Source: Ancylostoma caninum (Eukaryota > Nematoda > Chromadorea > Rhabditida > Ancylostomatidae). From it: a stretch of DNA of 64,000 nt. Position 1 is the stretch's first letter; each line of letters begins with the position of its first letter. Location: positions 248,001 to 312,000 of the forward strand of contig JBAJFG010000462.1 of NCBI GenBank assembly GCA_037903475.1. The letters run 5' to 3'. Below are positions 1 through 13,700 of the stretch, in pieces. The translations under genes and the position numbers were made by a program. A model generated the notes under the pieces. The model made no database searches. It was not told the origin of the DNA and worked only from the letters and a program-made list of their open reading frames with translations.

Positions 1-2398
1 CCGAATCGACTTGTGCGCGGTGCAGGAGACGAGATGGTCCAGCAGCAAGTCCAACGACATCGGATTTGCCTTTAAATCGTCTACACCGGAAGTCCAGGTA
101 CTAGAAATGGCGTAGGCGTCATGATCACGAAAAGGTTTAGGGATTCCATAGAAGGCGTAGAGCGTTTTGACGACCGTCTTATGAAGGTTGTCATCGTCAC
201 GCTAGAACGGCGCATTCATTTCTTCTCGGTATATGCCCCGTAGACTGAATGCAAGGATCAAGTCAAGGACGATTTCTGGGCACTGATTGATGAGAAGACC
301 GCAGCAGTACCACCAGAAGACACGGTCATCATTGCGGGAGACCTGAATGGCCACGTAGGAGTTACGAAGGACGGCTACAAGTGCCATGATGGCTTCGGAT
401 AGGGGGTGCGCAACGACGATGGTGAGCGTATTCTCGACTACACCGAATCTCACAACCTTGTCATTGCGAATACGAGATTTCGAAAGCGACCATCCCACAT
501 CGTTTCCTTCTACAGTGGCAATAACAAGAAGGTACCGAGACCAGAAGCTCGTCACGGACCCCTACGAGACAGTCACGCCTCAGCATCAACCGCTAATCTG
601 TACGATGAAAATCAAGCCGCCAGATGAGAAGCGCGCCGAGCGATGCGGACCGACTCGAATCAGATGATGGAGTCTAACGGAGAGACAAGTAGCTGTTACT
701 TCCAACATCAAGTTGCCACCTCCTACGAATGTGGACGAAACATGGCCAAGGGTAACCGATGATATCCTTGCAGCAGCTCGCTCTGTATTCGGCACTACCA
801 AACCAGGCCGACGGAAAATCGAAAGAAAGACTTGGTTTTGGAAGGAGGAAGTGAGAACGAAAGTCTGCGAAAAAAAAAGTGTTTGTACCACCTCTTCCTT
901 GAGAATAAAACGGCGGGCAACTGGAGCAGTTATCGAAGTGGGCTGCGAAGAAGGCCGTGGCGGCAGCGAAAGCGGCGCATTACGATGAAGTCAGTAAGAA
1001 TTTAGACTCAAAAGACGGGAAGCGCTTCATCTACCAACTTGTGAAGTCGTGTCAGCACCAAGCAGCCGACGTCGAAAAGTTTCACGGCGTCAACGATGAA
1101 CAAGGCCACCTTCTGATGGATCGCAAGATGGCGACGCAGCGATAGAAGGATTTCGAGAAGGTCTCCATTTGTATATCCTCCCACTCCAGAAGTCGCGTCC
1201 ACTTTCGGACCGATACAGCCGATCACATCGAAGAGACCATGTTTGAACTGAAGCGAATGAAGCCAGGCAAAGCGACTGGTCCAGATGATATGGCAGAGGA
1301 AGTGTGAAAGCCAAAATGTTGGAGCTCCACTGAATGGTTGACAAAGTTCTTCAACCTGGTCATAGCGGAGAAGAAGGTGCCTGTGGACTGGCAGCGAAGC
1401 ACCACCATCCCGATCTGGAAGGGCAAAGGTAGCCCCGCCGACTACGCGAAAGATAAAGACCAATCCGTCTGTTGTCGCATATCATAAAGATTTTCGAACG
1501 CATCATTGATCGCCGGATTCGCGAAGTCGTTCAATTATCTCCCAACCAGTGAGACTTCGTATCCGGATGCGGCACTACCGATCCCATCCATACTGCCCGT
1601 CTCCTGATCGAGAAGCATCGTGAGAAGAAACGACCGTTGCTCCCAGCCTTACTAGATCTGGAGAAGGCCTTTGATCGCGTTCCGCACGAGGTAATGCATA
1701 CGCAGGTACGCATTGCGACTTCATGGCATTCCCGAAGAGCTTCTCAAGTGGATGCAGATGCTTTACGCCGATCACAGAAGTAAAGCACAGGCGGCCGCTG
1801 GCACATCGACAGAGTTCCCCATCACCGTTGGCGTACACCAAGACTCAGTACTCTCTCCGCTCCTTTTCATCATCATCGTCATGGACGTCCTTACAAAGGA
1901 CCTCCAGAAACCAGTGCCTTGGACGCTGCTCTATGCCAACGACGTAAAGTTAGCATCTGAAGACAAGGGCGAACTTGAACGGCAGAGCAAGTGTGGAGTG
2001 ACCGGCTGGTGCGGTTTGGCCTTCGCCTCAACCTTAAAGACCTTGTATCTAACCTCTGATGAACATGAGTCCAGCACTATCAAAGTCAATGGCACGGATC
2101 TTCCGACATCACTACCTTCAAGTACCTCGGCTCAATGGTTTTATCAGACGGTAATCTCGCTCATGAGATCATCGCACGCGTCAGCGCTGCGTAGCTGAAG
2201 TGGTGCTCACTGACTGATGTACTGTGCGACAAGTAAATTTCAGACCGCCTCAAGTCGAACAAACTGGCAAGGATCCATCCCGATCAGGCGCACGACAAGG
2301 CAATATGGCGTCGAGGGATCAGCAAAGCGGACCCCGCTACGAAACGGGAAGAACGCTGAGGAAGAAGAAGTGTCTGTGATAAACCAACAACAATATTG
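1..2398 (+). pseudogene. Degenerate non-LTR (RTE-like) retrotransposon: endonuclease plus reverse transcriptase
   Basis: This is a decayed endonuclease-reverse transcriptase of the kind often mislabelled craniofacial development protein 2-like. It enters from the left edge, so the 5' end is missing. In mixed frames the first 400 bases read CAVQETRW, then RRIHFFSVYAP and IIAGDLNGHVG, which are apurinic endonuclease landmarks. Bases 1650-1990 read LEKAFDRVPHEV, LLKWMQMLYADH, GVHQDSVLSPLLF and LLYANDVKLAS, which are reverse transcriptase blocks. The usual YADD active-site motif is YAND here. Several stops and frameshifts separate the blocks, for example in-frame stops near 241 and 401, so it cannot encode a working protein. 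The 3' part, with a readable RTTRQYGVEG-type block, fades near 2400. It was called from remembered family motifs, and the exact clade is inferred. Confidence 0.85.
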
Positions 2399-2761
2399 AA
2401 GAAAACTTACCATTTCATAGCTAACTTGAAGGATGATAATGAAGACATGCTGTCGCCATTGGTGTTAAGATAACGGACATCTCGAGAAGAGTACCACCCC
2501 CTGAAAAGTAGAATAAAATCACCAGAAAGACAAGACATCAGCTGCGAAGGTTAGAGCATCTTCAGAATTCCCCAGCTCAAAGTGAATAAGAATGAACAGG
2601 CATTGTAATGATATAAAGAATACACATCCATTGATGCCTTGGATAGCTCATCGCTTCCCTTCAGTGTTCATCGCTTGTATTTCTCGAACATAGGTTCAAA
2701 ACTAAGCTCGATAGCGGTAGTGGAGATAATGACTACTGATTGCAGCGTCGAAACGGTTCTC
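2399..2761. other. Spacer between retrotransposon and foldback element; no gene seen
   Basis: No convincing coding frame, RNA gene or repeat unit is visible here. It may hold the untranslated 3' tail of the preceding retrotransposon. Confidence 0.4.
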
Positions 2762-3401
2762 ATCCTCGGACATCCGGGCGTTTGGAGCGCCGGTGAACCC
2801 GCCCATTTTTGACCGATACAGGCTTCGAGCAGGTAGTCGCGGGTGGAGCAGAAATACTTGCTGAAGGTGCGGATGGAGCAGAAAAACCTGCTGTGATCGC
2901 GCGCGCATGAGCCAGGATATACGCAGGTTAACCTGCACCCTGTTTTTTCTCCATTGCCACGTGGCAGCCGAAGTGTATATAAGCCAGCAGACGGCTGTGA
3001 AAGCCTAGTCTGGTCTCCGCTGGCGGAGAGTAGACGAGTCTTACGGGACTTGTCTGGCCAACTAAGGCTCGGTTGAAACTCTGGCCCCGTGTACCATTTG
3101 GCCAGATAAGATGCGTGGGATGCGGGCGGACGGGAGAATCCGCATCGCCGCAGATGTCCGGCTCGTCGAGCGCTGGCGCAGGGAGCACATACGTGCCCAG
3201 CGAACTCAATTTTGTATTATCTTTGTAGTCAACCGTTGCAATGGAATATGACCTGCCTTAATCCTTCTCTCCGGTGGCAGGATCACAGCAGGTCAAATAC
3301 ATAAGGCGCAACTAACGGCGGAATAGGCGTTTGTCCCGCAGGTGTCATGCCGCGAGAAACGGTGTGGGCCGGCGCTTCAAATGCCCGAATGTCTGAGTCC
3401 G
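2762..3401. mobile_element. Foldback/MITE element, copy A
   Basis: A roughly 640-bp element bounded by terminal inverted repeats. The left end reads GGACATCCGGGCGTTTGGAG and continues GCGCCGG. The right end, reverse-complemented, reads CAGACATTCGGGCATTTGAA and continues GCGCCGG. The interior shares blocks with copy B at 10091-10721, including a CTCCG...CGGAGAGT block and a GATGCGTGGGA block. No transposase is encoded, so it is probably non-autonomous. No clear target-site duplication was found, and the superfamily is not assigned. Confidence 0.75.
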
Positions 3402-4737
3402 TTATCATCACCGATTACGTCTGCATCTCCTCATTCTCCTGATCTACTGGCGAGGTATGGCACTCGCCACGATTCACACTAGATGTGTGCGCCTGTCGCA
3501 CGTCAGACGTACGCATTCATTTGCTGAAGCTATTATATGGAGACCGGTCAACGCGACATGTTCATTAGGCAAGCCAAACAATTTACTATCGGTATACAAA
3601 TATCCAGCCAAGCTTGCGAGGGAAACAACTTATAATGAATGTTATAAACGTACATGAGATGTTTCGAGGATCTTGTTATACCAAAGCAAGTTTGCGACAC
3701 AGTTATGATGAACCTAATTCAACAAGTTTCCAACATCGTTTAGAAGAAGCTAACTCACCATTTGTTTTCGTTTTCAAAGAGGTAGACACAAATCTGGGAT
3801 TCCCTTCGGTGAGCAGACATCCTACATTCGCTAACAAGCTCACTCGGTAATCCGCCGTCAACACGTGCATCAACAGGGTCAATTACTCTAAACAAATGAA
3901 TATATGCACTGCAAAAACAGAGCCAAAACAACATCAGAAACGAACCGCCCAGCAATTCCGTCGACAACAACTAGATCGTTGTGGTGGTAACCGTCGAAAT
4001 CGCTCAGCTCCTGAAAATCAAAGCTCACTAACAACTAGGACCAACTCGTAGCGCGTAGAATGGACACATGAAATACGAAAAAGAAATGTGCTGTTCACGT
4101 ACAATCACTTGACTGCAAGCTTCGAATGAAAATGAAGACTTATTTGGTGGATCGCACAATGAATATACCTCTGGAACTACAGCTATTGTGTTGAGAATTC
4201 TTTCTTTTGATTTCCATTTTTGAGTTCATTTCGCTTCAAAAAAATGTAGTATAAAGGCAAAACGTTCCCTCTCCCCTCCAAAAAAAAACCGAGCTGTAAA
4301 CTTGCAATCAACCATATTCACTCCATAAGGAACATGTTTATCCCACAAAATGATAAGAAAACTTCAAAACAATCGTATAGATTCTCAAATTTTTATTCCT
4401 ACTCAAAAAAAAAGAATGTGTTAGAGGCCTTCCTAGTGAAAACAACACGTTCGTGACTGCACATCTCCTTTCAACTCATGAAAACCTATTGATTCGAATG
4501 GCTGGGCTCGGAGTCAGCCATTAAGGTTACATAACAGTGTGAATGAATGGGGCCTGCTTCACAAAAGGTGCATGATTCTATTGGTGTTCCTGAATCGCTA
4601 GCGTACAGGGGAAGTGTGCTGAAACGCCATGCGGAGCAACAACAATGAAACCATTACGGACATAGTGTCAGCTGGAGGAGCGAAAATTAGAGTTGCCAAT
4701 CACGAATACAAAGCATTGCGACAGAAAAGCCACTTAT
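3402..4737. other. Intergenic DNA downstream of the lin-49 stop
   Basis: No gene was modelled. A minus-strand open stretch at about 4493-4617 reads in part SDSGTPIESCTFCEAG. It could be an additional 3' exon of the neighbouring gene, but the splice phase does not fit. The rest is AT-rich and without recognisable coding sequence. Confidence 0.4.
4392..4397 (-). terminator. Candidate poly(A) signal for lin-49 (AATAAA on minus strand)
   Basis: The plus strand reads TTTATT, so the minus strand has the canonical AATAAA about 340 bases past the proposed stop codon. This is position evidence only, because the hexamer is common in AT-rich DNA. Confidence 0.3.
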
Positions 4738-7700
4738 TTACTGGAGCCCTATTTGAAATTCTACAGTGAAATTCCAGTTCAAACGACATTGAGAGGACTG
4801 CGATGATGGTAACACATAAAATTCACAAACCTGTATTTCCATTTTAGCGTGGTCGCCAAATCGAGTTCGTCGGCGATTTGTGTTCCCATCTTCCTCTTCT
4901 GCCGATGACTCAGAAGATGCAACGTCGGCGGGCAAAGGACTGGAATAATCGTTGTGATCATTGGTAACGGAGGTACGAAATAAGAACCAACATTGAAGAT
5001 CTCAAACGGAATATTTATTGAAACGAAAAATGTACTTGGTTTAAAGTGAACAGGAATAGAAAAGATTGAGGAAGCAGTGTATGTAGGATTACTCAAAGAA
5101 AAAAAAATGGCATAGAAGCGAGTGGCACACCTTTTCACAGAATTATTACGGAACGCCATAAGAGGTGCGGTTCCGTTTTGCCGAACTATAGATCGTCTGC
5201 CAGTTAACGGTGATGGTGAAAGAAACGAAGTAATTGGCGACTGTCGTAAAGAAGTACCTGCATGTATAGCGTAATTAATGGCTTTCTAGTTAGCAGAACT
5301 AACGTACACGATACTTTTAAGAGATCCTAAAATTTTCTACTACATAATGCATTAGGTTATTTACTAGTAATGCGCAAAGAAACTCTTACAAAAATTTGGT
5401 TGTCTTGCACATGAACGGTTCTATATGGTCATCGTTTTTTCTCCTTTTGAGAAGTCACATATGCAGATGAGATCTCACTTCAATTGCAGAGAACGTCACC
5501 AGTAATCGTCCTAGATGTGGCATTAAAACTCACAAGAAAGTGTTTCTTTCTTTCGTCTCTTATGGCTTGGAGTCTTGTCGACGGGACTCGTTCTCCGTTT
5601 CGTCTTTGACGTACTACCTAAACACAATGATGGTTTTTTCCATGCTCTCTCACTCTATCATCATCTCCTAGCAACTTTGTTCAAGATCTTTACAGAGTCA
5701 GAACCTCTGTGAGCTATCTAGGACAGTGGGTAACGTGAAAGGCCACAGAACTGCCAAGAAACCATGATTTTGAGGCAAATTCTTCAGTAAGCACAGGCGG
5801 AGCTCTGTCTGTCTGTGGGATGAGATTGGCCCCTTACCACAGATGAGGTGTAGTTGTTGTGCTGTTTTCGCAATATTAGGTGTTAACATAAGTCCTTGCG
5901 CTTTTTTGGTTGCGATTTTTTCCACCTCGTTGCCATTTCTCTCCAACATGCACCATATATTCTGAAAGCGCTGTCCTTCCTCTACTATCCTGTTAACAAG
6001 AGTTTCCACAGAACTACTGAATTACTAATTTTTAGACTGAAGAAGAAAAACGGCAGTTCGGGGAACACCCCTATTTCCTTCTTGTATTCAGTAGAGAGCA
6101 GAAAGTATCCCATATTGTTTGAGCGTGTAGGCTCTGTAGAATACAAATGCCGAAGAACATCATCAGTGGAACTGATGGAGCGCCAGTTCGAAGATTTTTT
6201 GATGGAGCGCAAGTATGAAGATTTTTTGGAAGATGGGGTCTGACGTCACCATGGGACAAGATGACTAGACCACGAGATTGGATTCTTTTAGCAGAACTAC
6301 CTCAGGTATTTGGTAAATTTGAGAAGTATGATGTCCATTTAGACCATACGACTCCTTCGCAGCCATTCCCGGTCTTCGTGTAAGAAATTTGTTCGGTTGA
6401 AGTGGCTGGTGTCATCGAGACCAAATATGTCCTCTTTGATCTTAGAAAATCGCTGATGACCAGTCATTTGAAGCAAAACGTCTCCTTCACACATAGTTCA
6501 GATCACATGGCCAGTTTTGATGGCTTCTCGGGCCTCAACTGACAGATAGGATGGATGGCTGTCGGTTGCGCTTTTTTTTACTGATTCTTTGCTCCACTTC
6601 GCAGGCTTAAAACTTAAGCAAACTATCGCTTTAAGAAAAACTGTTTACAACATTCTTGTAGAGGAAGAACAGCGCTTTCGAATCGTATATGAATTGTACC
6701 TAAAAGATGACAAATAGGTAGAGAAGAGTGCATACGAAAAAAAGCGCAAGGATTTATGTTAACACCTAATAGTAAAAAACGTTCGCTACTTAGGTTACGC
6801 AAGGACTCCTGATACAAATATTAACTACATGGACCCCGACAAAACGGTTTATAGGTCATTTCGGAATATCTCATGCAAACCTTTCGAATCAGCGCACCTA
6901 GAACTGCAAGAATGTGTCAACATCTCAAAATAGAAAACAAGGAGCGACTTTGTGTTTGAAAAGCTACACACTGTAACTACGCCGTATCCCTAACTCCAGC
7001 TAAGAACAAAATTGAAACGCTTATCGCTGTTGCATTATACTTGAAGGAAAAAAAACATACCATTGATGGTGAATAGTCCTCCGCTCAGCACGTTAGGAGC
7101 GAGAAATGAACCCAACCCCAGACCTCCCATTTGTTTTGATTCAGCTGTAGAAGAAACACCAGAATCTTTCGCTTCGCGTGGTCGATGCGTTCTAAACAGT
7201 TTAAATAAGAATATCCTTTACAGTGCAAACCATGAAGGATAAACTAGCGACAGATGTGAAGAGGACCTCTTCTTTTTATCCAAATCAGATTCCTGTTCAC
7301 TTTCTTCTTTGGAAATGTCAGCTTCAAGTACATCGTATAATCCAACACGCGACACTTCCGCCAAGATGGATTCTTCTGGCTCACAAGACAACAACTGTAA
7401 GTTAAACAGCAATCATGGAATAGAACTACACAGCTAATTAACAGGCTGTCCGGAAACTAGTGAAACAGCGCTCCTGCTGTATCTGCTGAGATTCCAGAAG
7501 AATGCTGAACAACAAGTTGCCAGAGGGGTGATAGCCGCTGCTGACGTCTACATACGGCTGATTCCGGCTCTCGCAGAGACGAACAAGGATAGAGATTACA
7601 TTACATACATTCTTTGACTACCCGCGTCCGCTCTCACCACCATCCAGAAGCCGTAGGAGCTGGAACGGATCACGGTGTTTCACCCACAGTACTATTTCAA

Positions 7701-10700
7701 CTTGGCCTCTCCGAGTTTCCCACTTCCCCTTTTCCGTCCTTTCAGAAGCACTGATAACAGTGGTGATCACATCGCATGCAAATTTTCAATGGATGAAATA
7801 GAGAATATGACATTAAAAGCCAAACAATATACCTCACTATTTTCCAAACTACCTATTTATTCAGAGGTCACAGATACGTTTGGTAAGTTAAAGCAAGGTG
7901 TAAACAGTGTGAAAAAGGTGAAAATGCAGAAAATTTCATGCGATGAAAAAAATATGTAATTGCAATACCTTCTCAAGCGTACGTTCCCTATCCTCTTCCT
8001 TGTCGAGAAGCTGGAGAGCAATTTTGCGAAACTTGCGACCATACTGCAAGAAGTACGAGTTCTCCACGTTGAATTTCTCACAGTTATCGGTCATGAGAAG
8101 CACATCGGTCCGCAATGCAGCTATCGAATCTATAAAAGGGTCTTACATCTAGGTGCGGATCAACAAGTTCCACATGGTTCGTAGTGAAGAATGTTTTTTT
8201 AGAACATAGCTTTTTCTAAGAATATTTGAAAGAAGGTGGAAAAAATATTTTGGTAGTAGAAAATATAAAATCTGTATAACAACACTATGAAGCATGCAAA
8301 ATAGTGTGCGAAAACCATCTATTTTCATCTTAGAGTGAATGCATATGCATATATGTCGTTCACTGAAAATTAAGTTCAAATATAGTTCTGAAATTACTTT
8401 TCCACAATGAAGAAAGCACCGCAAAATGGAGCGAACGTACTAGAATCAAGTAAAGTTTGATTAACAATTCACTTCCAATTTTTTTGGTTATTCATAGTTA
8501 CCTTAAGTCCAAAAACAAATTTTTCCGAGCATGTTATTGAAGCATATTTCATGGGCTGCATCAGCAGATAAGCGCAGCAGACAAAAACAAACAAAAAGAG
8601 AATAAGGAGTAAAAGGTAGAGAAAACGACACTGGATCCTACCGTATTTCCCCTTCTCAACTTTTTTCCTCATTGTGGAAAGGTCCATCGGGTGTTTGATG
8701 TAATCTTTATAGCCATCCAAAGTAACAGGAGCCGCAAATACCTGAACCGCAATGTAATATTTTCATTTGGAAAATGAAAAGCACTGCAAACCAACGCACC
8801 TTCTCCTTATCTTTCTCAGAAAGACGATCAAGTATTTCTTCAAGCACGAGAGAAACAGGCTTGAACAATGCAGACATGAGCATACAAGATGCTTTCCGCT
8901 ATAGAATGAAATTAATAATGGTGAGAAAAACAGTGGAATAGAAATCACTGAAAAACAGTCTATGCGAAAGGGCAAAGCGGAATGATTTCTTACATGGCTT
9001 CTTTTGTGGCTCTCCCTTTTCTTCACTTGCTCACACAAGAGTCTGGTGGTCTCCAAGCTCATTCGCTTCAAGGCAAACTGTTGATACACGGACTGATCTT
9101 CTTGGTCGAGTTCCGAAGCAAGGAAGTTGGAGGATCGTGACACCTTCTGGTTAAGCTGAAAAGGGTTAGTTTTCACATACCGCAACATTCACGCATAGAG
9201 ATTTCAGCAATAATATCTAGCAGAAAATGCAAGGCAACGAACCTGCAACCTCCTTATGAGAGGAACACCACATCGGCTCTTCCTTTTGAGATACCAGTAC
9301 TGGACAATGTCATCGACAATAAATCCTACTTGTTTCCTTATATTTTCCACCGCTTCCGAAGATAAGATAGGCATGCTAAAAGTATCAGTGAGGGGTAGAA
9401 CGAAGAACTCAGAATCGTCTCAGCATACTTCACAGTTGGCGTTTTACACGTTTTCGCAGCCATGCTTCGACGAGCCCGTCGAATCGCTTCGTCCATACGT
9501 TTTTTACGAGCAACTGGATCACATTCATCATCAACAGCATGAAGATGGCAATAAACAAAACGCTGGAATAAACAGCATATGAAAATGATTAGAAACGATA
9601 CGCAATACCCTTACATAAAAGGGACCTGCTCACCAATCAGTGTGAAATTATCGTTTAAGTAAGGTACCTAGGGTTATTTCCGATAACGTAAAGCAGCGGT
9701 GATGATTTCAAATTAAAACTCTATGCATTTCAAAGTGAACGAGAGCAAATGAAGTGCACTTAGTACGAATAAGCAGGGCAGTTCGCCAGTATAAATCCTC
9801 TGAATACGCAGCAACCAATGTGGCAGCGAATATTATATGAGACCTGCTCATCGCAGTCCTCCTGCTAACTTTCGTTGCCCTCTCGAGAAGAGTGGGAATT
9901 AAAACAAAAAAAATTCAATAATTTTCTATGGGTAACCAAATAACGCCATCAAATAACCTATTTACAATCTCGTGATACTCCCACTTTAATGAGCACTATT
10001 GCCTACGTTAGGCAGTGACCGTGAAAACCATCCATAGCTTCTTAAACATGTGTAGTGCCCACCGCAACTTGCGTGTCAAGGGTTTCTATCATCCTCAAAC
10101 ATTCGTGCTAGAGTCCCGCCTGATAAAACGCCCTATTATCAATTTCGGAACAAAATCTGGAGCACCGGCGGAAGACATCATTTTGGTTTTGTTGCGGGAT
10201 TAACCGGAGAATGATACATGCTCGTGATTATCACGTGGTAACCCTTATCAAATGAAGGGTATACATATAAGGTCCTCAGTTTGCAGGTAGACCTCAGTCT
10301 GCTCTCCGTTTCGGTGGAGAGTGGAGTACCACGGGGCTGGGCTGACCCACTGAGGCCCGGTTGCAACCGTGGCGCAGTGCGAAGACCGGGCGAGATGCGT
10401 GGGACGCGATCGCATGCGGATGCAGAAACGCGTCTGGTTCCACTAGTAGCAGCAAGTGTCGGCGCACGGGGCGTATGCCGTGCGCCGGAACTCGACGCGC
10501 ATTTTTGCTTTCTCATGTTTTTTTAGTTTCGGTACAAAATCCGGTCTCCCGCGCCATGATAGTGGTATCACTTTCGGGACAAAATCGGGTCTCCCGCGAA
10601 GTTTGCGGGACAAAATCGAGGTATTGCGGAACAAAAACTCATTTTTGGATATATCCCGCTCACCCTCAAACGGTAGTCATCATTTAGTCAGGCGGGACAC

Positions 10701-13700
10701 CCGCACAAATGTCTGAGTCCGAAACCTTGAACGAAACACGAAGCATTATCCCAAGTATTCTCATCACAACAGCCTTATGATTTCCAAAACATAAGCTAAA
10801 TCAGTTTTGGGTCCTTCAGACCAAATGAAATGGGCTGCAGACTAGTCTGACTCAAACAATTCTTTTTCCCAATAGCAGCAAATTTTTCCATCCCGTCTTT
10901 TTCTCTTTTGATTACATTATACTCCTTTTCCTCCGTTTTTTTTTGTGGTGGTAGTTACCTGCCATATCACTCCAACAGTAAATCTTTGACGAAACCTATC
11001 ACACAATTTTGTTCTGTTTGCACTTTATTTATACATCCTTCTAGAGCATTTTTTTCTTCTAGTGGCGCTCCATCTTTTAAAAACTGTTTGTTCGTTGGTC
11101 TCCTTTCTTGCATCTATCCATGCTCACGTAACTCGATCGACTTCTTTCAAATGCAGTGAGGGTAACACTTCCAAAAGCACTGGATTTCCCGAACTATGAC
11201 AACTTTCAGCACCACATAAGGTGTCAGCACAATCGAATGCCTAGATTACGTTGAAAACTTGAAGTTTACAGTTTCCGTAGGGTCTGTATCTATGATGCGA
11301 TGGTTATGTATTCAGTGTAGTGTAACGTATTCACATTCCATCACATTTAAAAACAAAGGAAAAAAAAAGCTCTTTCCACCGACGTGTAAATGGTACTTGG
11401 TTACCTGCACATCGACGAGATCGGAACTTTCAGGATCCGGATTCGTCTGAATCTGCATCGCCATTCCTGACTGTTGAGCACAAGTGACGTGAAAAGCTTT
11501 CAGACAGCTCCTAGTTGAACACTGTAGACAAGCACCCATCTTTTTCCTAGAAAAAAAAACACCAATATAGTGGTTGAGTCGAATGCGCAATGCAACCCAC
11601 GAATAGGACTGATTAACGTCCAGCTTTTTGACTTTTATAATGGCTAGAGTTTCCCAAAAAAAAGCACTATGTAATCATGACAATGAAGATAAGATTCTCC
11701 TACCTGCACACTAAACACTTCAATTTGCACCGTCGCTCCAGAGAGGCATCAACACCTTCAATCGGCTCTAAGAAAACGGTGTTCCCGAAGTGCACCTGGA
11801 AAGTCAAATTTTGTATTTACTACGTTTCTGCACAATTTCATTGCCTCAATATTGCGCCCTCATATGAACAAGTGATATCAGCAATGCTACCAAACTTGCA
11901 CGATCGAGAAAGACCAGTTTACAAACGGCGACTGGTAACACCGTGATAAAGTGTCCGAGTCTGTTCTACTGTTAAACTCAGCAACAAGAAACAATAGCAA
12001 CAAGGCGATATTGCTCCGAACGTGAAAAGTTTCCTTTCCTCTTCATCGAATGAGAGAAAAAAAACCTGGAGTGCTATACTCAGGTTTAGATAGCTGGATT
12101 GATTTCCATGCAACCACCTCCATCCCCCCTAACCCAGAAAAAAAGATGAGAACTTCTAAGCGATTCCAATTAAGACCCCGGTGATAATCTTACTCGTAGC
12201 TTCACCTCAGGATGTACAGGACAAGTGCTACACGGAAAAAAAGCTAGCAAAGAAAGAAGGCCATTATAGCATGCTTCCAAATTCGTTCAAAGATAGAAGT
12301 GGCAATGTTTCAGCTACAAATAAGAAGAAGAGTTCTCTGATCTCATTTGAGCTTTACCTAGTTTTTTTTAGAACATAATAGAAAACATGAGTTTTGGCTC
12401 TTCCATGTTCGAGAGTTTTTATATTTAGAAAGGGCTTACTTTTTGGCTAGCACTTCCTGAATACATATTTATTTCTTGTCTAAAGAGAATAGAAAAAATG
12501 CTTCAGATCAGTGTATGCTTGTTCCCGGAGCCGATGACAGGGAGACAAAAATCAATGTTACGAAAAGTTCGTCAAGTTTGGCGAAAATGGCAGGGGATGA
12601 AGGTCATCTCGGGACTTCTGCTCTGCACTGCCACAAAGAGCAAACCTTACCCCATAACCGTAGGACCGTACTTTTTTTTCATCCTCATCCTTTAGTCCAT
12701 GACGGCCTCCTAAGCGAACCCTGCTTTTCCATTCTCCAGTACTTCGGCAGGAAATAGACCCATTCCAGGAACAAACTTGCGAACACATGTTGTACACTAT
12801 TTCACAGCTCATGCAACATGTATCGAAATTCTATTCGTTTTACGTTTAGATGCCTCAAACGAGGTCATGAACATAACATGAAATTTTAAAAAAATTTAAT
12901 ATAAATAGATAAAAATGAGTAAATAGATAAAGCCATTAAATTTACATTTACTGAAGGCTAAGAGGTAAAGACCCCCCCTCGTCCTCATGCCCTCACCTGT
13001 ATGAGAGATCATTCTCACGACAACCTTCACTTTTGCGAAAGCTGTCTCCCCACTATTCCAGCTATGCACCAAAGCTCAACGATGCATCTTTAACAGTACA
13101 AGATGGACGTTTTACAGTCATTCCTCCACGTTCATGCACGGAACATGCATGTGTTCTACATGAAGAGCATAAACGTGAAAAACATATCAGCATTTCTTTT
13201 GACTCACGATTTCCAGTGAGCGCAAATATCGCTTCAACTCGGCTTTCTATATAGTGGAAAGAAACTTGTTCACCCAAACTGAAAGAATTACCTCATTGAG
13301 CCAAATGGCGCAAATGACATGTGCCCAACGGCCGTCGCTTGTCTGTTTGAAAGCTCCACTAGTGTTGGGACACAAACAGCACTCCACCTGGGTTGATGGC
13401 GATAGCTTACATCGACGGCACAACCACTGTCCCTCAGGAATATACGGCACACCGTAACAATCCTGAATATTGGAATGGTCCCCAAAAATCCTGTATAAAC
13501 AATAAATACAAACAAAACTTCACCGTAAACAAAAAAAAAAACAGAGGATATAGAAATGAACGGCTATGAAATGCAAAACGCTTGAACAGCTACTACAAGT
13601 AATAGAGAATCGAACTAAAACTCACTTGGTGAACAGCTATGTTGCACATGTCACAATAGATTATTTGATTAACATTATTCACATCGCCGTCGCCGCAGAC

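Noticed and set aside
5872..6775. Transposon bounded by a 35-bp inverted repeat (5876-5910 and 6737-6771)
   Set aside because: Pairing stops abruptly on both sides and no duplication was seen. It is more likely two fragments of one dispersed repeat in a lin-49 intron.
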